A DNA stretch of 37,550 bases from Candidatus Levyibacteriota bacterium. GTDB lineage: Bacteria; Patescibacteriota; Microgenomatia; Levybacterales; UBA12049. The notes beneath the pieces were generated by a model that was not told the origin of the DNA, made no database searches, and saw nothing but the letters and a program-made list of their open reading frames with translations. The stretch lies in the NCBI GenBank assembly GCA_016188975.1, contig JACPGQ010000068.1, positions 1 to 37,550 of the forward strand, read 5' to 3'. This document shows positions 13,555 to 22,313 of the stretch, one piece after another; positions within the stretch are counted from its first letter, which is position 1; every line of letters begins with the position of its first letter. The translations under genes and the position numbers were made by a program.

Positions 13555-16351
13555 TTGGAGTTTATTAATCTTTTTTGCAGGGCTATGTGCCATCCTGCTG
13601 ACTTCATCATGTATTAACGGTATTTTTTTTCCATCTGATATTCTCAACTATTTTCCGCTGTTTTCGGAAAATAGTTGGCGTCCACCACATAACTCCCTGT
13701 TGGCTGACCCGGTGTTTCAGTTTGAACCGTGGAGATGGTACATAAAAGACCAACTGTCCTCAGGTATTTTCCCGCTTTGGAATGACAGAAACGGGTTAGG
13801 GGTGCCATTTCTTGCGAATCCACAAACTGCGTTACTCTTTCCTCTTACGATTGCATACTTACTTCTTCCGTTGGGTTCGGGGCTATTGTTTATCCATCTC
13901 GCAAAGGTATTCTTATTTGGTTTTTTTACTTTCCTGTATTTGCGAGTGATAAAACTCGGAGTTCGTTCTTCGTTTTTCGGGGTATTGGCAACTTCGTCCT
14001 CGGCGTTTTTTATGACGTGGCTCTTGTGGCCGCATACGAATGTTTCCCTTTTTCTTCCGTTGCTTCTTTTTTTAGTTGAGAAGATGAGGAATGCGCATAA
14101 CAGGGTATTATTATATGTCGCTTTTTCAGTATGTACTGCATTTGCTTTTTTCGGTGGGCATCCGGAGACGTTTTTCCAAGTCGGGCTTATCGTCATCGCC
14201 TACACACTCTTCCGATTCTATAAGTCATGGAGAATACTACTGAACATAGTTTTTTTTGGATTCATTGGATTATCCTTGGCTGGAATTCAGTTACTTCCAT
14301 TTGTTGAGTACTTGTTCAACAGCGCAGAATGGGTTAGGAGGTCCAACTTTGTCATACACTTTCTTCCTTTAGCTTCAGTTATACAGTATTTTTTTCCATT
14401 TACTCTGGGTGCTCCTCATCTGCAGTATTATAAAGCATTTCCTGGAACAAATTTTCAGGAATCCGCTGGAGGATACGTTGGCATAATCCCACTGATACTT
14501 GCTTTTATTGCGATAGTTGCTTTGCGAAAAAACAAACTCGTCGTATTTTGGTCGGTAGTTGGGATAATTGCGTTTGGAATTTCTTATGCGATCCCACCAA
14601 TTTCGTGGATTACGTTTCTTCCAATTTTTGAAAATTCCGCAAACCACCGTTTTGTGGGAATCCTAGGGTTCTCAGCAGTTGTTAGCGCTTCTGTAATACT
14701 CCACTCACTACTTCGAAGGAAAGCATTATATTCGCATACGCGTTTCCTGTTAATCCTAATCATTGGAGGGATAGCATCTCTTGCAGTGCTCCTTCTTCCT
14801 TTGCTTGTTTCGGGGATTGGACTAAACCCTCCGCAGCAGTTTATGTCTTTACTGCAGATGCACATACTCCTGCAACTACTCAGTACAGCAGGTTTTTTTC
14901 TTAGCCTTCTTTTTTTACAAAGGTCAAGACTTCTACAATTTTTTCTCCTTTTAACTTTCTTTTTTTTGCAGACAGGATTTCTCTTTTGGAATTATGTGCC
15001 TTTTACCCCAAGAAATGAATACTATCCTTCACCTAACGTAGTCAAGAAGCTCCAATCGTTACCAAAAGGGACATACGTGGAAGTTGGAAACCCTTCAGTA
15101 AAAGTGGATGCAAATATTTTGTACAATTTACGATCTGTCGAAAACTACGATGCACTTGGTATTAAAGAATATAAAGTTCTCTATGATAGTTCATTTCCAA
15201 TTAAAAACCATTGGGACAATATCGATCAAGTTAGCGTGGAATCCCTCAAACGTTTTGGAATTCGCTACATCCTTTCTGATTATGACCTTCGTCTTCATCC
15301 ATTCGCACTTCAAAAGAACGTTTCCATGATTCTTCCTGAGCTTACCAAGGAGAGAGGATACCGTGTTTCCTTTATTCCTCAGCAGGAAATACTCAGCGGT
15401 ATCCGATTATTGACAGCAAATTTCAACAGGAAAAACACATGCACCTTTAGCGTATCAGTCATTCAGAAAGAGAACGAGGTATTTACGACGAAACATTCTT
15501 GTCTTGATGTGCGTGATAAGATGTACTTCTACATCCCGATTCCGGATATTCATCTTATTCCAAATCAGCAATACCAAATTGGAATTCAAAGCGATGCAGA
15601 TGAAACAAATGCTATCGCTCTGTGGGGGGGGAGGGATCCATTCGTACAATTGTATTACAAAGCAAGCGAATCATCAGTCTTTCGCTTGCTTTCACGAGGA
15701 AAGAGCACATATCTTTTTGAATACCCTCAAGGAGAGAGAATCACGTACTCTGGAAAGTTTAGGATACTCACCGAGTCACCGCAGAAACTGGTACTGAGGA
15801 CTGAAAACGGAAACCCTGCCAAAATGCTGATAAGAATTCCACAGTATCCCGGCTGGGATATTTTGATTGACGGGCATTTGACGGAATCAAGCAAATCTCA
15901 TGTATTTCTGGAGTTTGTTGTTCCACCGAGTGAGCATATCATTACTGTCGTTTATCGACCGCTTAGTTTTACCAGTGGGGTTCTCCTTAGCATTGTTTCT
16001 TTCCTCTTTTTGGTAGTACTCTCTTTGCGAGTGCTAGTACAGAGTAATGTTTTCAGCAAACTCCTTGGTTACTTGAATAAATCATTTGCTCCCCGAAAGA
16101 AAATTCCGCTCTGGCAGCATGCCATTGTATTTCTAGTAGGGATTTTTGTTTCTCTCACCACCTATGTTGTAATGGTAAAAATCCTTCAGATCTCATTTGC
16201 TATGCCAGAAACAACTGCTATTAACTGGTATACGGTTCACGGATATCCAAGGCAACAAGATTACTTCTACTTCTATACAGGTTTTGTTTATGTAGCAGTG
16301 GTGACGAGCAGTCTTTGGATTCTCTGGTTATGGATAAAAAGAAAGCATTAA
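13538..16351 (+). CDS. YfhO-family membrane protein (GT-C-like)
   Basis: This 937-residue protein resembles the YfhO family: FFPSDILNYFPLF after the first helix (Asp34), then LWNDRNGLGVPFLANPQTALLFP, the family's signature region, about 12-13 helices, and a large extracytoplasmic region (about residues 480-810) before the last three helices. YfhO in Bacillus and Listeria glycosylates teichoic acid; here an outer-leaflet sugar transfer is inferred. The start is the ATG at 13538, overlapping the fusion gene by 17 bases; an ATG at 13448 would add 30 residues read from inside the upstream gene. A G8 tract (15624-15631) sits in the extracytoplasmic domain and could cause slippage. Confidence 0.8.
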   Translation: MLRKTNWSLLIFFAGLCAILLTSSCINGIFFPSDILNYFPLFSENSWRPPHNSLLADPVFQFEPWRWYIKDQLSSGIFPLWNDRNGLGVPFLANPQTALLFPLTIAYLLLPLGSGLLFIHLAKVFLFGFFTFLYLRVIKLGVRSSFFGVLATSSSAFFMTWLLWPHTNVSLFLPLLLFLVEKMRNAHNRVLLYVAFSVCTAFAFFGGHPETFFQVGLIVIAYTLFRFYKSWRILLNIVFFGFIGLSLAGIQLLPFVEYLFNSAEWVRRSNFVIHFLPLASVIQYFFPFTLGAPHLQYYKAFPGTNFQESAGGYVGIIPLILAFIAIVALRKNKLVVFWSVVGIIAFGISYAIPPISWITFLPIFENSANHRFVGILGFSAVVSASVILHSLLRRKALYSHTRFLLILIIGGIASLAVLLLPLLVSGIGLNPPQQFMSLLQMHILLQLLSTAGFFLSLLFLQRSRLLQFFLLLTFFFLQTGFLFWNYVPFTPRNEYYPSPNVVKKLQSLPKGTYVEVGNPSVKVDANILYNLRSVENYDALGIKEYKVLYDSSFPIKNHWDNIDQVSVESLKRFGIRYILSDYDLRLHPFALQKNVSMILPELTKERGYRVSFIPQQEILSGIRLLTANFNRKNTCTFSVSVIQKENEVFTTKHSCLDVRDKMYFYIPIPDIHLIPNQQYQIGIQSDADETNAIALWGGRDPFVQLYYKASESSVFRLLSRGKSTYLFEYPQGERITYSGKFRILTESPQKLVLRTENGNPAKMLIRIPQYPGWDILIDGHLTESSKSHVFLEFVVPPSEHIITVVYRPLSFTSGVLLSIVSFLFLVVLSLRVLVQSNVFSKLLGYLNKSFAPRKKIPLWQHAIVFLVGIFVSLTTYVVMVKILQISFAMPETTAINWYTVHGYPRQQDYFYFYTGFVYVAVVTSSLWILWLWIKRKH
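15624..15631 (+). repeat. G8 homopolymer tract inside the YfhO-family gene
   Basis: Eight consecutive G bases encode part of ALWGGRDPF near residue 696 of 937. Such a run is rare in this AT-rich sequence. Gain or loss of one G would shift the frame and remove the end of the extracytoplasmic domain and the last membrane helices. Confidence 0.7.
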
Positions 16352-17913
16352 CACATACTATTACTGGTTTTCTTATCATAGCGTTCCTATCCTTCTTCGG
16401 GTCAGGGGTGATTATCAGTCCATTTTATGGAGAGATTAATTTCATTGACGAAGGACAATTCGGTGGATGGATTGCGCACATGCTTAAAGGAGAGCATCTT
16501 TACGAAGACATATATGCGGCTTACGGCCCTCTGTATATTTATCCTTTCTATCTGCTGTCGAAACTTTTTGGCCCTTCGGTTTTTCTCATCAGAATTGTCC
16601 TTATTGTTTTTAATGTGTTCTTGGCAGTTTTTATAGCATGGGGGATTATCCGTAAGTTAAGGCTCGCCTGGTACTTTCAGCTTTTCACACTCGCCATGCT
16701 TCTTATTGTTCCTGGATATACCATGCGGCAAGGAACGGGTCTTCTCACAATTTTACTATACGTTTATGCATTGGAAAAGAGAGCTGTAGGTTGGAATTTT
16801 CTCCCAGGGATGACACTTGCCATCTCCTATCTTATTAGTACCGAAATTGGTATTTTTACATCCATTATTATTTTATTGTTTGTTTTCTATCAATTTGTTG
16901 TTGCAAAGAATATTTTTGATGTCTTCAAACGGTCATTGGTAATGTTTATTGGACTTAGTATAGTTTTTTTCTTATTTTATTGGTGGTCAGCAAGCGAGGG
17001 ATGGTTTTGGCCATATATTTCGACGATTAGTGATGATTTAAGGACATATTCAAGTATAGATCTTCCAAATGGGATGAATTTCCCAAACCCCTTAGTTCTG
17101 TATCCTCGATCATTCTTTTTTCTTCCTTGGGTGAAGTTTCTTGTCTCCAAGGAGATGCTTTTATACTGGTTATTTCTCTTTTATATTATTTTCTTTTTTT
17201 ACCTCCTCGCGGCAATTATTCTTAGGCGAAAACAAAAAAATACGCCTCTCATCTTTGCAATTTCTTTATTCGGATTTCTTCTCTCCATGATACTTGTCGG
17301 GAGATCGGGCCATTTTCCTTTTACCCTCTCTCCTTTGTTTATTCTTTTTGCCTACTTTCTTGATCTGTTGGTCAAAAAATGGAAAAAGACTCAAAGTTAT
17401 GGAGAAAAAATAACTTCTACTGTTTTAGTTACGTTAATTCTTCTCTTTTCACTTCGTATTCTCCTGATTTACCGACCACATTTTATCAAGCTGCTTGATG
17501 TTCCTCAAGCAGTCCTTTCAAAGAAAAATAATCCATCTTATATAGGTAATGTTTTTATTTCCTCATCGCAAAAGAAGGATATACAGACTATGCAGAACTT
17601 TGTATGGACGAATACAAAACCTACAGACACAATATTTTTTCTCGGGAATGAGCCGATGATGTACCTCTTGGTTAATAGAGATAATCCAAGCAGGTTTGAT
17701 CTTCCAGAAGTTGCAAATACACTGGAGAAAAGGTTAGAGCTGCTCAATGCTCTACAAAAAGATAAAACGGAGTACATTATTTATGACACGAAATCATGGG
17801 ACGTTGATGGCGTCAGCAATATGCAGCGGCTTCCTGAGGTAATGAAGTATATTCGTTCATCTTATGAGGAAAGAACCCTGGGCAGCTACATTATCTACTC
17901 TCGGAAAAACTAA
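16330..17913 (+). CDS. GT-C-like membrane glycosyltransferase, family unclear
   Basis: This 527-residue protein has about 10-11 membrane helices and a soluble C-terminal domain (from about residue 395). After the first helix comes YGEINFIDEGQFGGWIAHML, with Asp40-Glu41, then GEHLYEDIYAAYGPLYIYPFYLL; this acidic first loop followed by a G-P-L-Y re-entry is typical of GT-C enzymes. The C-terminal domain contains TIFFLGNEPMMYLLVNRDNPSRF, a pattern common at the end of GT-C proteins. Donor and acceptor are unknown. I choose the ATG at 16330 (MDKKK, positive inside); an ATG at 16315 is also possible. It overlaps the YfhO gene by 22 bases and the convergent methyltransferase by 4 bases. Confidence 0.75.
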   Translation: MDKKKALTHTITGFLIIAFLSFFGSGVIISPFYGEINFIDEGQFGGWIAHMLKGEHLYEDIYAAYGPLYIYPFYLLSKLFGPSVFLIRIVLIVFNVFLAVFIAWGIIRKLRLAWYFQLFTLAMLLIVPGYTMRQGTGLLTILLYVYALEKRAVGWNFLPGMTLAISYLISTEIGIFTSIIILLFVFYQFVVAKNIFDVFKRSLVMFIGLSIVFFLFYWWSASEGWFWPYISTISDDLRTYSSIDLPNGMNFPNPLVLYPRSFFFLPWVKFLVSKEMLLYWLFLFYIIFFFYLLAAIILRRKQKNTPLIFAISLFGFLLSMILVGRSGHFPFTLSPLFILFAYFLDLLVKKWKKTQSYGEKITSTVLVTLILLFSLRILLIYRPHFIKLLDVPQAVLSKKNNPSYIGNVFISSSQKKDIQTMQNFVWTNTKPTDTIFFLGNEPMMYLLVNRDNPSRFDLPEVANTLEKRLELLNALQKDKTEYIIYDTKSWDVDGVSNMQRLPEVMKYIRSSYEERTLGSYIIYSRKN

Positions 17914-19208
17914 CGTTTCACTTCTTTTCCACGGATAATTTTGGGATATGGGAGAGGGATAATAAAATCTCCTTGATACCCTTTTTTTCTTAGTTTAGGC
18001 ATCAATTCTTCAGCAATATGCCATGAAAAAAGAAGCGCATACGCCGGCTGATCTTTAAATAGTTTTTCTTCGTCAATAATCGGAATAAGTGTCCCCGGAA
18101 CATAATTTCCGATTTTGTACGATCCCTTTATTTCGAGAACGTACTCGATTATACCTTCATCCAATCCTGCGTAGTTTATCAATGTTGAGGCGCGTGAAGG
18201 GGCACTGATTCCATATATTTTCTTTTTTCTCTTTTTTATATTCAGAAGCAATGAATGAAGTGCCAACTTTGAGATGACTGTTTTTTGTGCAAAACCCTCA
18301 AATGCTTTTTTGTTGGTTGTCGTTCCCCTCTCTTTCTTTAGCTGTTTTTCAACAGAAGATCGTATAGGAAACGCGCCTTTTTTTGCCGAATAGACACGGA
18401 TTGATCCCCCATGAGAGGGAATTTCCTTTGTGTGAAAGATTTCGAGCCCGTGCATTGCAAGAAGATTCTTAAGACTTGTCAAAGAGTAGTAGCGCATATG
18501 CTCATGGTAAATCGTGTCATACTGAATCTTTTTAATGAGCGGAAGAAGGTAGTGAGATTCGGAGATAAATACACCCTTTGGTTTGAGAATAGGACGTATC
18601 GCGTCGATAACAGTATGAATATCTTCCATATGCGCAAAGACGTTCGCCGCTGTAATGACCGTTGCTTTTCCATGCGTTTCTATAATTTCTTTCGCTACAC
18701 GTTTTGTAAAGTAATCGAGTATCGTTGGGATTCCTTTTTGTATCGCCACTTTACCAATATCTTCAGGAGTTACACCAAGGACACGATGATTCTTCATAAA
18801 ATTCTCAAGAAGCGTTCCATCATTTGAACCGATATCAACGATAAGGTCATTTTTTCCAAGACGAAGCAATCTTGACGATTCTTTATATAAGTTAGCAAAA
18901 TTATCGCGCAGGATTTTGGTCGTGCCGCTCGTATACGGATATTCTGGGGGAAAGATGATATTCGGATCAACTATAAGTCCAAGCTGTACCAAGTGGCACT
19001 TCGGACAATAGAGTAACTGAGCGGGGTAACTGGGCTGTTCTTGCGGAATACTCCCGATTGGAAGAAGCTTATTTACCGGAGGAAGGTAGCCTAGGAAAAG
19101 AATAGATTCAAGTTTGTCATTCAGACACGATTGGCAGGTTGTGACTGCAACACAAGACCCGCTCCCAAACGCTAAAGGGAGTTTATTTTTTCCTATTGTC
19201 TCCGGCAT
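17910..19208 (-). CDS. Sugar C-methyltransferase, TylCIII/NovU type
   Basis: This 432-residue protein has the three-part build of nucleotide-sugar C-methyltransferases. An N-terminal zinc-binding domain has cysteines 25, 28, 68 and 71 (CQSC and CPKC). The SAM-binding domain has IVDIGSNDGTLLENF (residues 123-137), TAANVFAHMEDI and the conserved YHEHMRYYS (234-242). The C-terminal Rossmann-like domain has IYGISAPSRASTLINYAGL. Known relatives put a methyl group on C3 of a 4-keto-6-deoxy sugar to give branched sugars. The length is normal for the family (about 400-430). The ATG lies in the end of the SDR gene (26-base overlap), so the two should be co-translated. Confidence 0.88.
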   Translation of the reverse strand: MPETIGKNKLPLAFGSGSCVAVTTCQSCLNDKLESILFLGYLPPVNKLLPIGSIPQEQPSYPAQLLYCPKCHLVQLGLIVDPNIIFPPEYPYTSGTTKILRDNFANLYKESSRLLRLGKNDLIVDIGSNDGTLLENFMKNHRVLGVTPEDIGKVAIQKGIPTILDYFTKRVAKEIIETHGKATVITAANVFAHMEDIHTVIDAIRPILKPKGVFISESHYLLPLIKKIQYDTIYHEHMRYYSLTSLKNLLAMHGLEIFHTKEIPSHGGSIRVYSAKKGAFPIRSSVEKQLKKERGTTTNKKAFEGFAQKTVISKLALHSLLLNIKKRKKKIYGISAPSRASTLINYAGLDEGIIEYVLEIKGSYKIGNYVPGTLIPIIDEEKLFKDQPAYALLFSWHIAEELMPKLRKKGYQGDFIIPLPYPKIIRGKEVKR

Positions 19209-20148
19209 TTTTATGAGTATTGTACCATAAATACGTTTGTTTTAAGCCTTCTTCAAGCGACTTCGTCGGTGTAAATCCAAGAGCTATTATTTTACGTATA
19301 TCAGGACACCGACGTATGACACTCCCGGGAGGAGAGGGGGATTTCACTAAATTAATTTTTTTATCAGCAATTTTTTCAAGCATTTTTACAATCCTGGCAA
19401 TACTTATTTCCTCATCGGTGCCGACATTGTATACTTCACCACTTTTTCCTTTTTTTAGGATGAGCAGTAAGGCATTTGTAAAGTCGTCAATATAGATAAA
19501 CGAACGTGTTTCCCTGCCTGATCCTTGAATTTGAAGCTTTATGCGTTTCTGTTTTTGTGTGAGAATTTTTGTAATGAGCTCTGGTATGACGTGCTCTTTA
19601 CCCATATTCGGACCGTAGACATTATGCGGTCTGAAGATCACTACTTTTTTGAGAAACGTTCTTCCTACATGATAGGACAGTAATTCACTGATTATCTTTC
19701 CTCCAGCGTATGAGTATCTTGGGTTTTTAAGGGAGGGAATGGAAAAAGGAACGTCCTCTGGCGTAGGAATAATTTGGGGTGTCTGATATACCTCAGAACT
19801 TGAAGCGAGAAAGAGTTCTGTTACGTTATGCATTTTTGCTCCGTCCAATACATTCAGTATTCCTTTCACCCCCACAGATAAAACAAGATCTGGCTTCTCA
19901 TAAAAGTTTTTCGTTCCATTTATAAAGGCGAGGTGGATGATGGATTCTACTCCTCTACATGCGTTCAGAACGGTTTTTGTGTCTCTTATATCTCCTTTTA
20001 TAAATTCTACGTTTGTATTTTTGGGTACCTGTGAAGGATTTCGGAATTCATTATCTAAGATTCTGATAAGCACATGTCTTTTTAGAAGTGCCTCTGTTAT
20101 ATTTCTACCGATAAAGCCTGTGCCGCCTGTTATGAGATACCGTTTCAT
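19183..20148 (-). CDS. SDR-family nucleotide-sugar epimerase/dehydratase
   Basis: This 321-residue extended SDR enzyme has the NAD-binding GGTGFIG (residues 8-14), KGDIRD, LASSSEVYQ with the catalytic Ser, and YSYAGGK with Tyr147 and Lys151. The RPHNVYGPNMG and SFIYIDDFTNALLLIL blocks are typical of UDP-glucose 4-epimerase and dTDP- or GDP-sugar dehydratases; the exact reaction cannot be told from motifs. Its overlap with a C-methyltransferase suggests it makes or modifies the keto-deoxy sugar that is methylated. The promoter reads TTTACA, 17 bases, TATAAT, 12 bases, ATG, so the leader is only about 5 bases. No Shine-Dalgarno is present. Confidence 0.87.
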   Translation of the reverse strand: MKRYLITGGTGFIGRNITEALLKRHVLIRILDNEFRNPSQVPKNTNVEFIKGDIRDTKTVLNACRGVESIIHLAFINGTKNFYEKPDLVLSVGVKGILNVLDGAKMHNVTELFLASSSEVYQTPQIIPTPEDVPFSIPSLKNPRYSYAGGKIISELLSYHVGRTFLKKVVIFRPHNVYGPNMGKEHVIPELITKILTQKQKRIKLQIQGSGRETRSFIYIDDFTNALLLILKKGKSGEVYNVGTDEEISIARIVKMLEKIADKKINLVKSPSPPGSVIRRCPDIRKIIALGFTPTKSLEEGLKQTYLWYNTHKNAGDNRKK

Positions 20149-20160
20149 AGAAGGAGATTT

Positions 20161-20189
20161 ATTATAAGTTTATATCTCTGAGTTGTAAA
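20161..20189 (-). promoter_or_regulatory. Promoter of the SDR/C-methyltransferase operon, near-leaderless
   Basis: On the minus strand TTTACA (20189-20184), a 17-base spacer and a perfect TATAAT (20166-20161) stand 12 bases before the ATG at 20148. The predicted start near 20154 leaves a leader of about five bases, too short for a ribosome-binding site. Confidence 0.65.
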
Positions 20190-20203
20190 TGGAAAGTATT
20201 GTC

Positions 20204-20232
20204 TTGCTTTTCGAAAGAGTATCATTTAAGAT
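20204..20232 (+). promoter_or_regulatory. Candidate promoter for the UDP-sugar dehydrogenase
   Basis: TTGCTT (20204-20209), a 17-base spacer and TAAGAT (20227-20232) precede the ATG at 20258. A start near 20239 leaves about 19 bases of leader without a clear Shine-Dalgarno. This supports the start at 20258, because an ATG at 20189 would lie upstream of the promoter. Confidence 0.5.
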
Positions 20233-20257
20233 CTCACTATTCTTTTCTGGACACGAC

Positions 20258-21526
20258 ATGAAAAAAAATACCTCTAAGAAAAACTCTACCGTCGCCGTCA
20301 TTGGGGTAGGGAGGGTGGGGCTTCCATTGGCACTCATTTTGGCTGAAAAGGGATTTACCGTTTACGGTATAGGAAGAAATGAGAAAAAGACCGAACAGGT
20401 AAATGAAGGAATTATGCCGTTTATGGAGAAAGGCGCCCCATCGATACTCCGACGAGTAAAAGGGAAAACGTTTTTTGCAACAGTTGATTATTCACACGTC
20501 GTAAAATGCGACTTTATCATCCTTACTCTTGGAACTCCTATTGATGAAAATATGAACCCCGTTTTCTCGCAGATTCACGATGCTGTTGCATCAATGAAGC
20601 AATTTCTCAGACCAGGTCAGACACTCATCTTGCGAAGTACTGTAACTCCTGGCACGACAAAATACGTTCGGTCAATGCTAGAAGCGGATAAATCACTAAA
20701 AGTTGGCATCAATTTTTTTCTCGCCTTTTGCCCGGAGAGAATTGCCGAAGGGAAGGCGATAGAGGAGATAGAAACTGTTCCACAGATGATTGGTGGCGTT
20801 GATGCGAAAAGCGGAAAAAAAGCAGAAGAGCTTTTCAAAAAAATAGGCGTTGCGACCATGCTGACGGATGATGTCTCGGCAGAACTTGCCAAACTTTTTA
20901 CAAATATGTACAGATACATTAATTTCGCAATGGCAAACGAGTTTATGATTTTGGCTGACAATTACCATAAAGACATCCATGAGATAGTAGACCTTGTAAA
21001 CTTCGGCTACACAAGAGGCGGGGTGAGTTTGCCGGGCCTTACGGCAGGACCGTGTCTTTTTAAGGACGGATTCTTCATGATCTCTGATCTACCCTTTGCT
21101 GATCTTTTTTTAACAAGCTGGAAAATAAATGAATCAATTCCGCATTTCCTCGTAAAAAAACTGAGGGATACAATGGTTCTTGCGAACAAGAAAGTCACTA
21201 TTCTGGGTCTTGCATTTAAGGCAGAGATAGATGATGTCAGAGCATCGTTAAGCTTTAAAGCGCGCAAAGCACTCCTCAGGGAACGAATGGAAGTCGCACT
21301 TCATGATCCATATCTAAAAAACCATTCAGAACATCGCATCGAGAAAGATATTTATCAAGCGCTAGACGGAGCAAATGTTATTTTTGTCGGAACAAATCAT
21401 AAAGAGTATAAGCATCTTGATATGAAGAGAGTTAGAAAAATTGTGAAAAAAAATTGTATCGTCTGTGATGTCTGGAATGTTTTTGGAACGGGTAAAATTA
21501 TTTTTTCGCTAAGTGACTATTTCTAA
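20258..21526 (+). CDS. UDP-sugar 6-dehydrogenase (UDP-glucose/UDP-ManNAc dehydrogenase family)
   Basis: This 422-residue enzyme oxidises a nucleotide sugar at C6 to the uronic acid using two NAD. It has the N-terminal VIGVGRVGLPLALILAEKG Rossmann motif, ILTLGTPID, RSTVTPGTT, AFCPERIAEG (157-165), the central helix AKLFTNMYRYINFAMANEF, and PGLTAGPCLFKD with catalytic Cys266, then the C-terminal ILGLAFKAEIDDVR. The GPCLFKD variant occurs in the WecC/WbpA-like branch (UDP-ManNAc or UDP-GlcNAc dehydrogenases) more than in plain UDP-glucose dehydrogenase, but the substrate remains uncertain. The ATG at 20258 is chosen because the Rossmann motif follows at once and the promoter lies upstream. It is a single-gene unit converging on the GT2 gene 8 bases away. 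Confidence 0.92.
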   Translation: MKKNTSKKNSTVAVIGVGRVGLPLALILAEKGFTVYGIGRNEKKTEQVNEGIMPFMEKGAPSILRRVKGKTFFATVDYSHVVKCDFIILTLGTPIDENMNPVFSQIHDAVASMKQFLRPGQTLILRSTVTPGTTKYVRSMLEADKSLKVGINFFLAFCPERIAEGKAIEEIETVPQMIGGVDAKSGKKAEELFKKIGVATMLTDDVSAELAKLFTNMYRYINFAMANEFMILADNYHKDIHEIVDLVNFGYTRGGVSLPGLTAGPCLFKDGFFMISDLPFADLFLTSWKINESIPHFLVKKLRDTMVLANKKVTILGLAFKAEIDDVRASLSFKARKALLRERMEVALHDPYLKNHSEHRIEKDIYQALDGANVIFVGTNHKEYKHLDMKRVRKIVKKNCIVCDVWNVFGTGKIIFSLSDYF

Positions 21527-21533
21527 GTGTGTA

Positions 21534-22313
21534 TTATTTCGCGATTGTCGCTTTTGGTACTCTTACGGCAAGTTCTCTATTAGAGTGTAGCTCGCGGAAG
21601 TGTTTTGCTCCGTAAACGAACCATCGAAAATATTCTTTCATCCACGGACCAATCCGGAAAGTCGATTTTCCGCCGTACAATCGGTCAATTGAGATGATAG
21701 GCACTTCGCCTAAGTGAAGCCCAGCAATCTGCGCCTTCATCGCCATCTCAAAAACGACTGCCCACCCAACTGGCTTTGATTCAAGAATAATTTTTTTGGT
21801 GATGTCTTTACGAAACATTTTGAAGCCCGTTGTAGCATCGGAAAAGATCGAGCCGCAGAGAAGTCTAAACAGCCTGTTCGCTATTTGCGAAAGGAATGAC
21901 TCTAAAAGTGATCCTCCCAACCGTCTTCCTCCATGCCTATATCTCGTGCAGCTGACAAATTCACAGCCATGATCCATCAGATAAATCATGTCTTCGATAG
22001 CGAGTGTTGGTCCTACATCGTCGACAGCAAGTATGAGAATATATTTTCCGTTTGCACTATCAATTCCTGCTTTGATTGCATTAATAACTCCTTTGCCAAA
22101 GTGGTTGTAGACGAGCCGAATATCCTGATTTTTCTTTCGAATCTCTCTAATAGCGGGGATTGTATCGTCAGCTTTATCATCGTAAATGATGAGGATTTCA
22201 TGAGGAATTTCTAGGACAGCCTCGAGGATTTTGAGCATAAGATGGATGTTTATTCCCTCGTTTCTTACCGGTAGGAGTATTGAAAGGGTGAGCTTGGAGT
22301 TAGGACGTTTCAT
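21534..22313 (-). CDS. GT2 glycosyltransferase, DPM-like
   Basis: This 259-residue GT-A enzyme has LSILLPVRNEGINI, ILIIYDDKADDTIPAI, GKGVINAIKAGID, the metal site AVDDVGPTL, and DATTGFKMFRKDI followed by GWAVVFEMAMKAQIAGL. This is the dolichyl/polyprenyl-phosphate-mannose-synthase-like pattern, so it probably makes a polyprenyl-phosphate sugar for GT-C enzymes. It has no C-terminal membrane helices, so it would be peripheral. The start chosen is the ATG at 22313, overlapping the aminotransferase by 14 bases; an ATG at 22346 would add 11 hydrophobic residues. It is the last gene of a five-gene minus-strand operon. Confidence 0.85.
   Translation of the reverse strand: MKRPNSKLTLSILLPVRNEGINIHLMLKILEAVLEIPHEILIIYDDKADDTIPAIREIRKKNQDIRLVYNHFGKGVINAIKAGIDSANGKYILILAVDDVGPTLAIEDMIYLMDHGCEFVSCTRYRHGGRRLGGSLLESFLSQIANRLFRLLCGSIFSDATTGFKMFRKDITKKIILESKPVGWAVVFEMAMKAQIAGLHLGEVPIISIDRLYGGKSTFRIGPWMKEYFRWFVYGAKHFRELHSNRELAVRVPKATIAK

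Noticed and set aside
15504-15797. 97-codon plus-strand frame inside the YfhO-family gene
   Set aside because: It overlaps a continuous membrane-protein frame with clear family features. The translation is unlike any known protein. However, the G8 tract lies inside it, so it would be the slipped frame if the tract varies.
21540-21551. Hairpin GCGA/TCGC followed by TTTT as terminator of the UDP-sugar dehydrogenase gene
   Set aside because: A 4-base-pair stem with four T bases inside the convergent gene's coding end is too weak to support.
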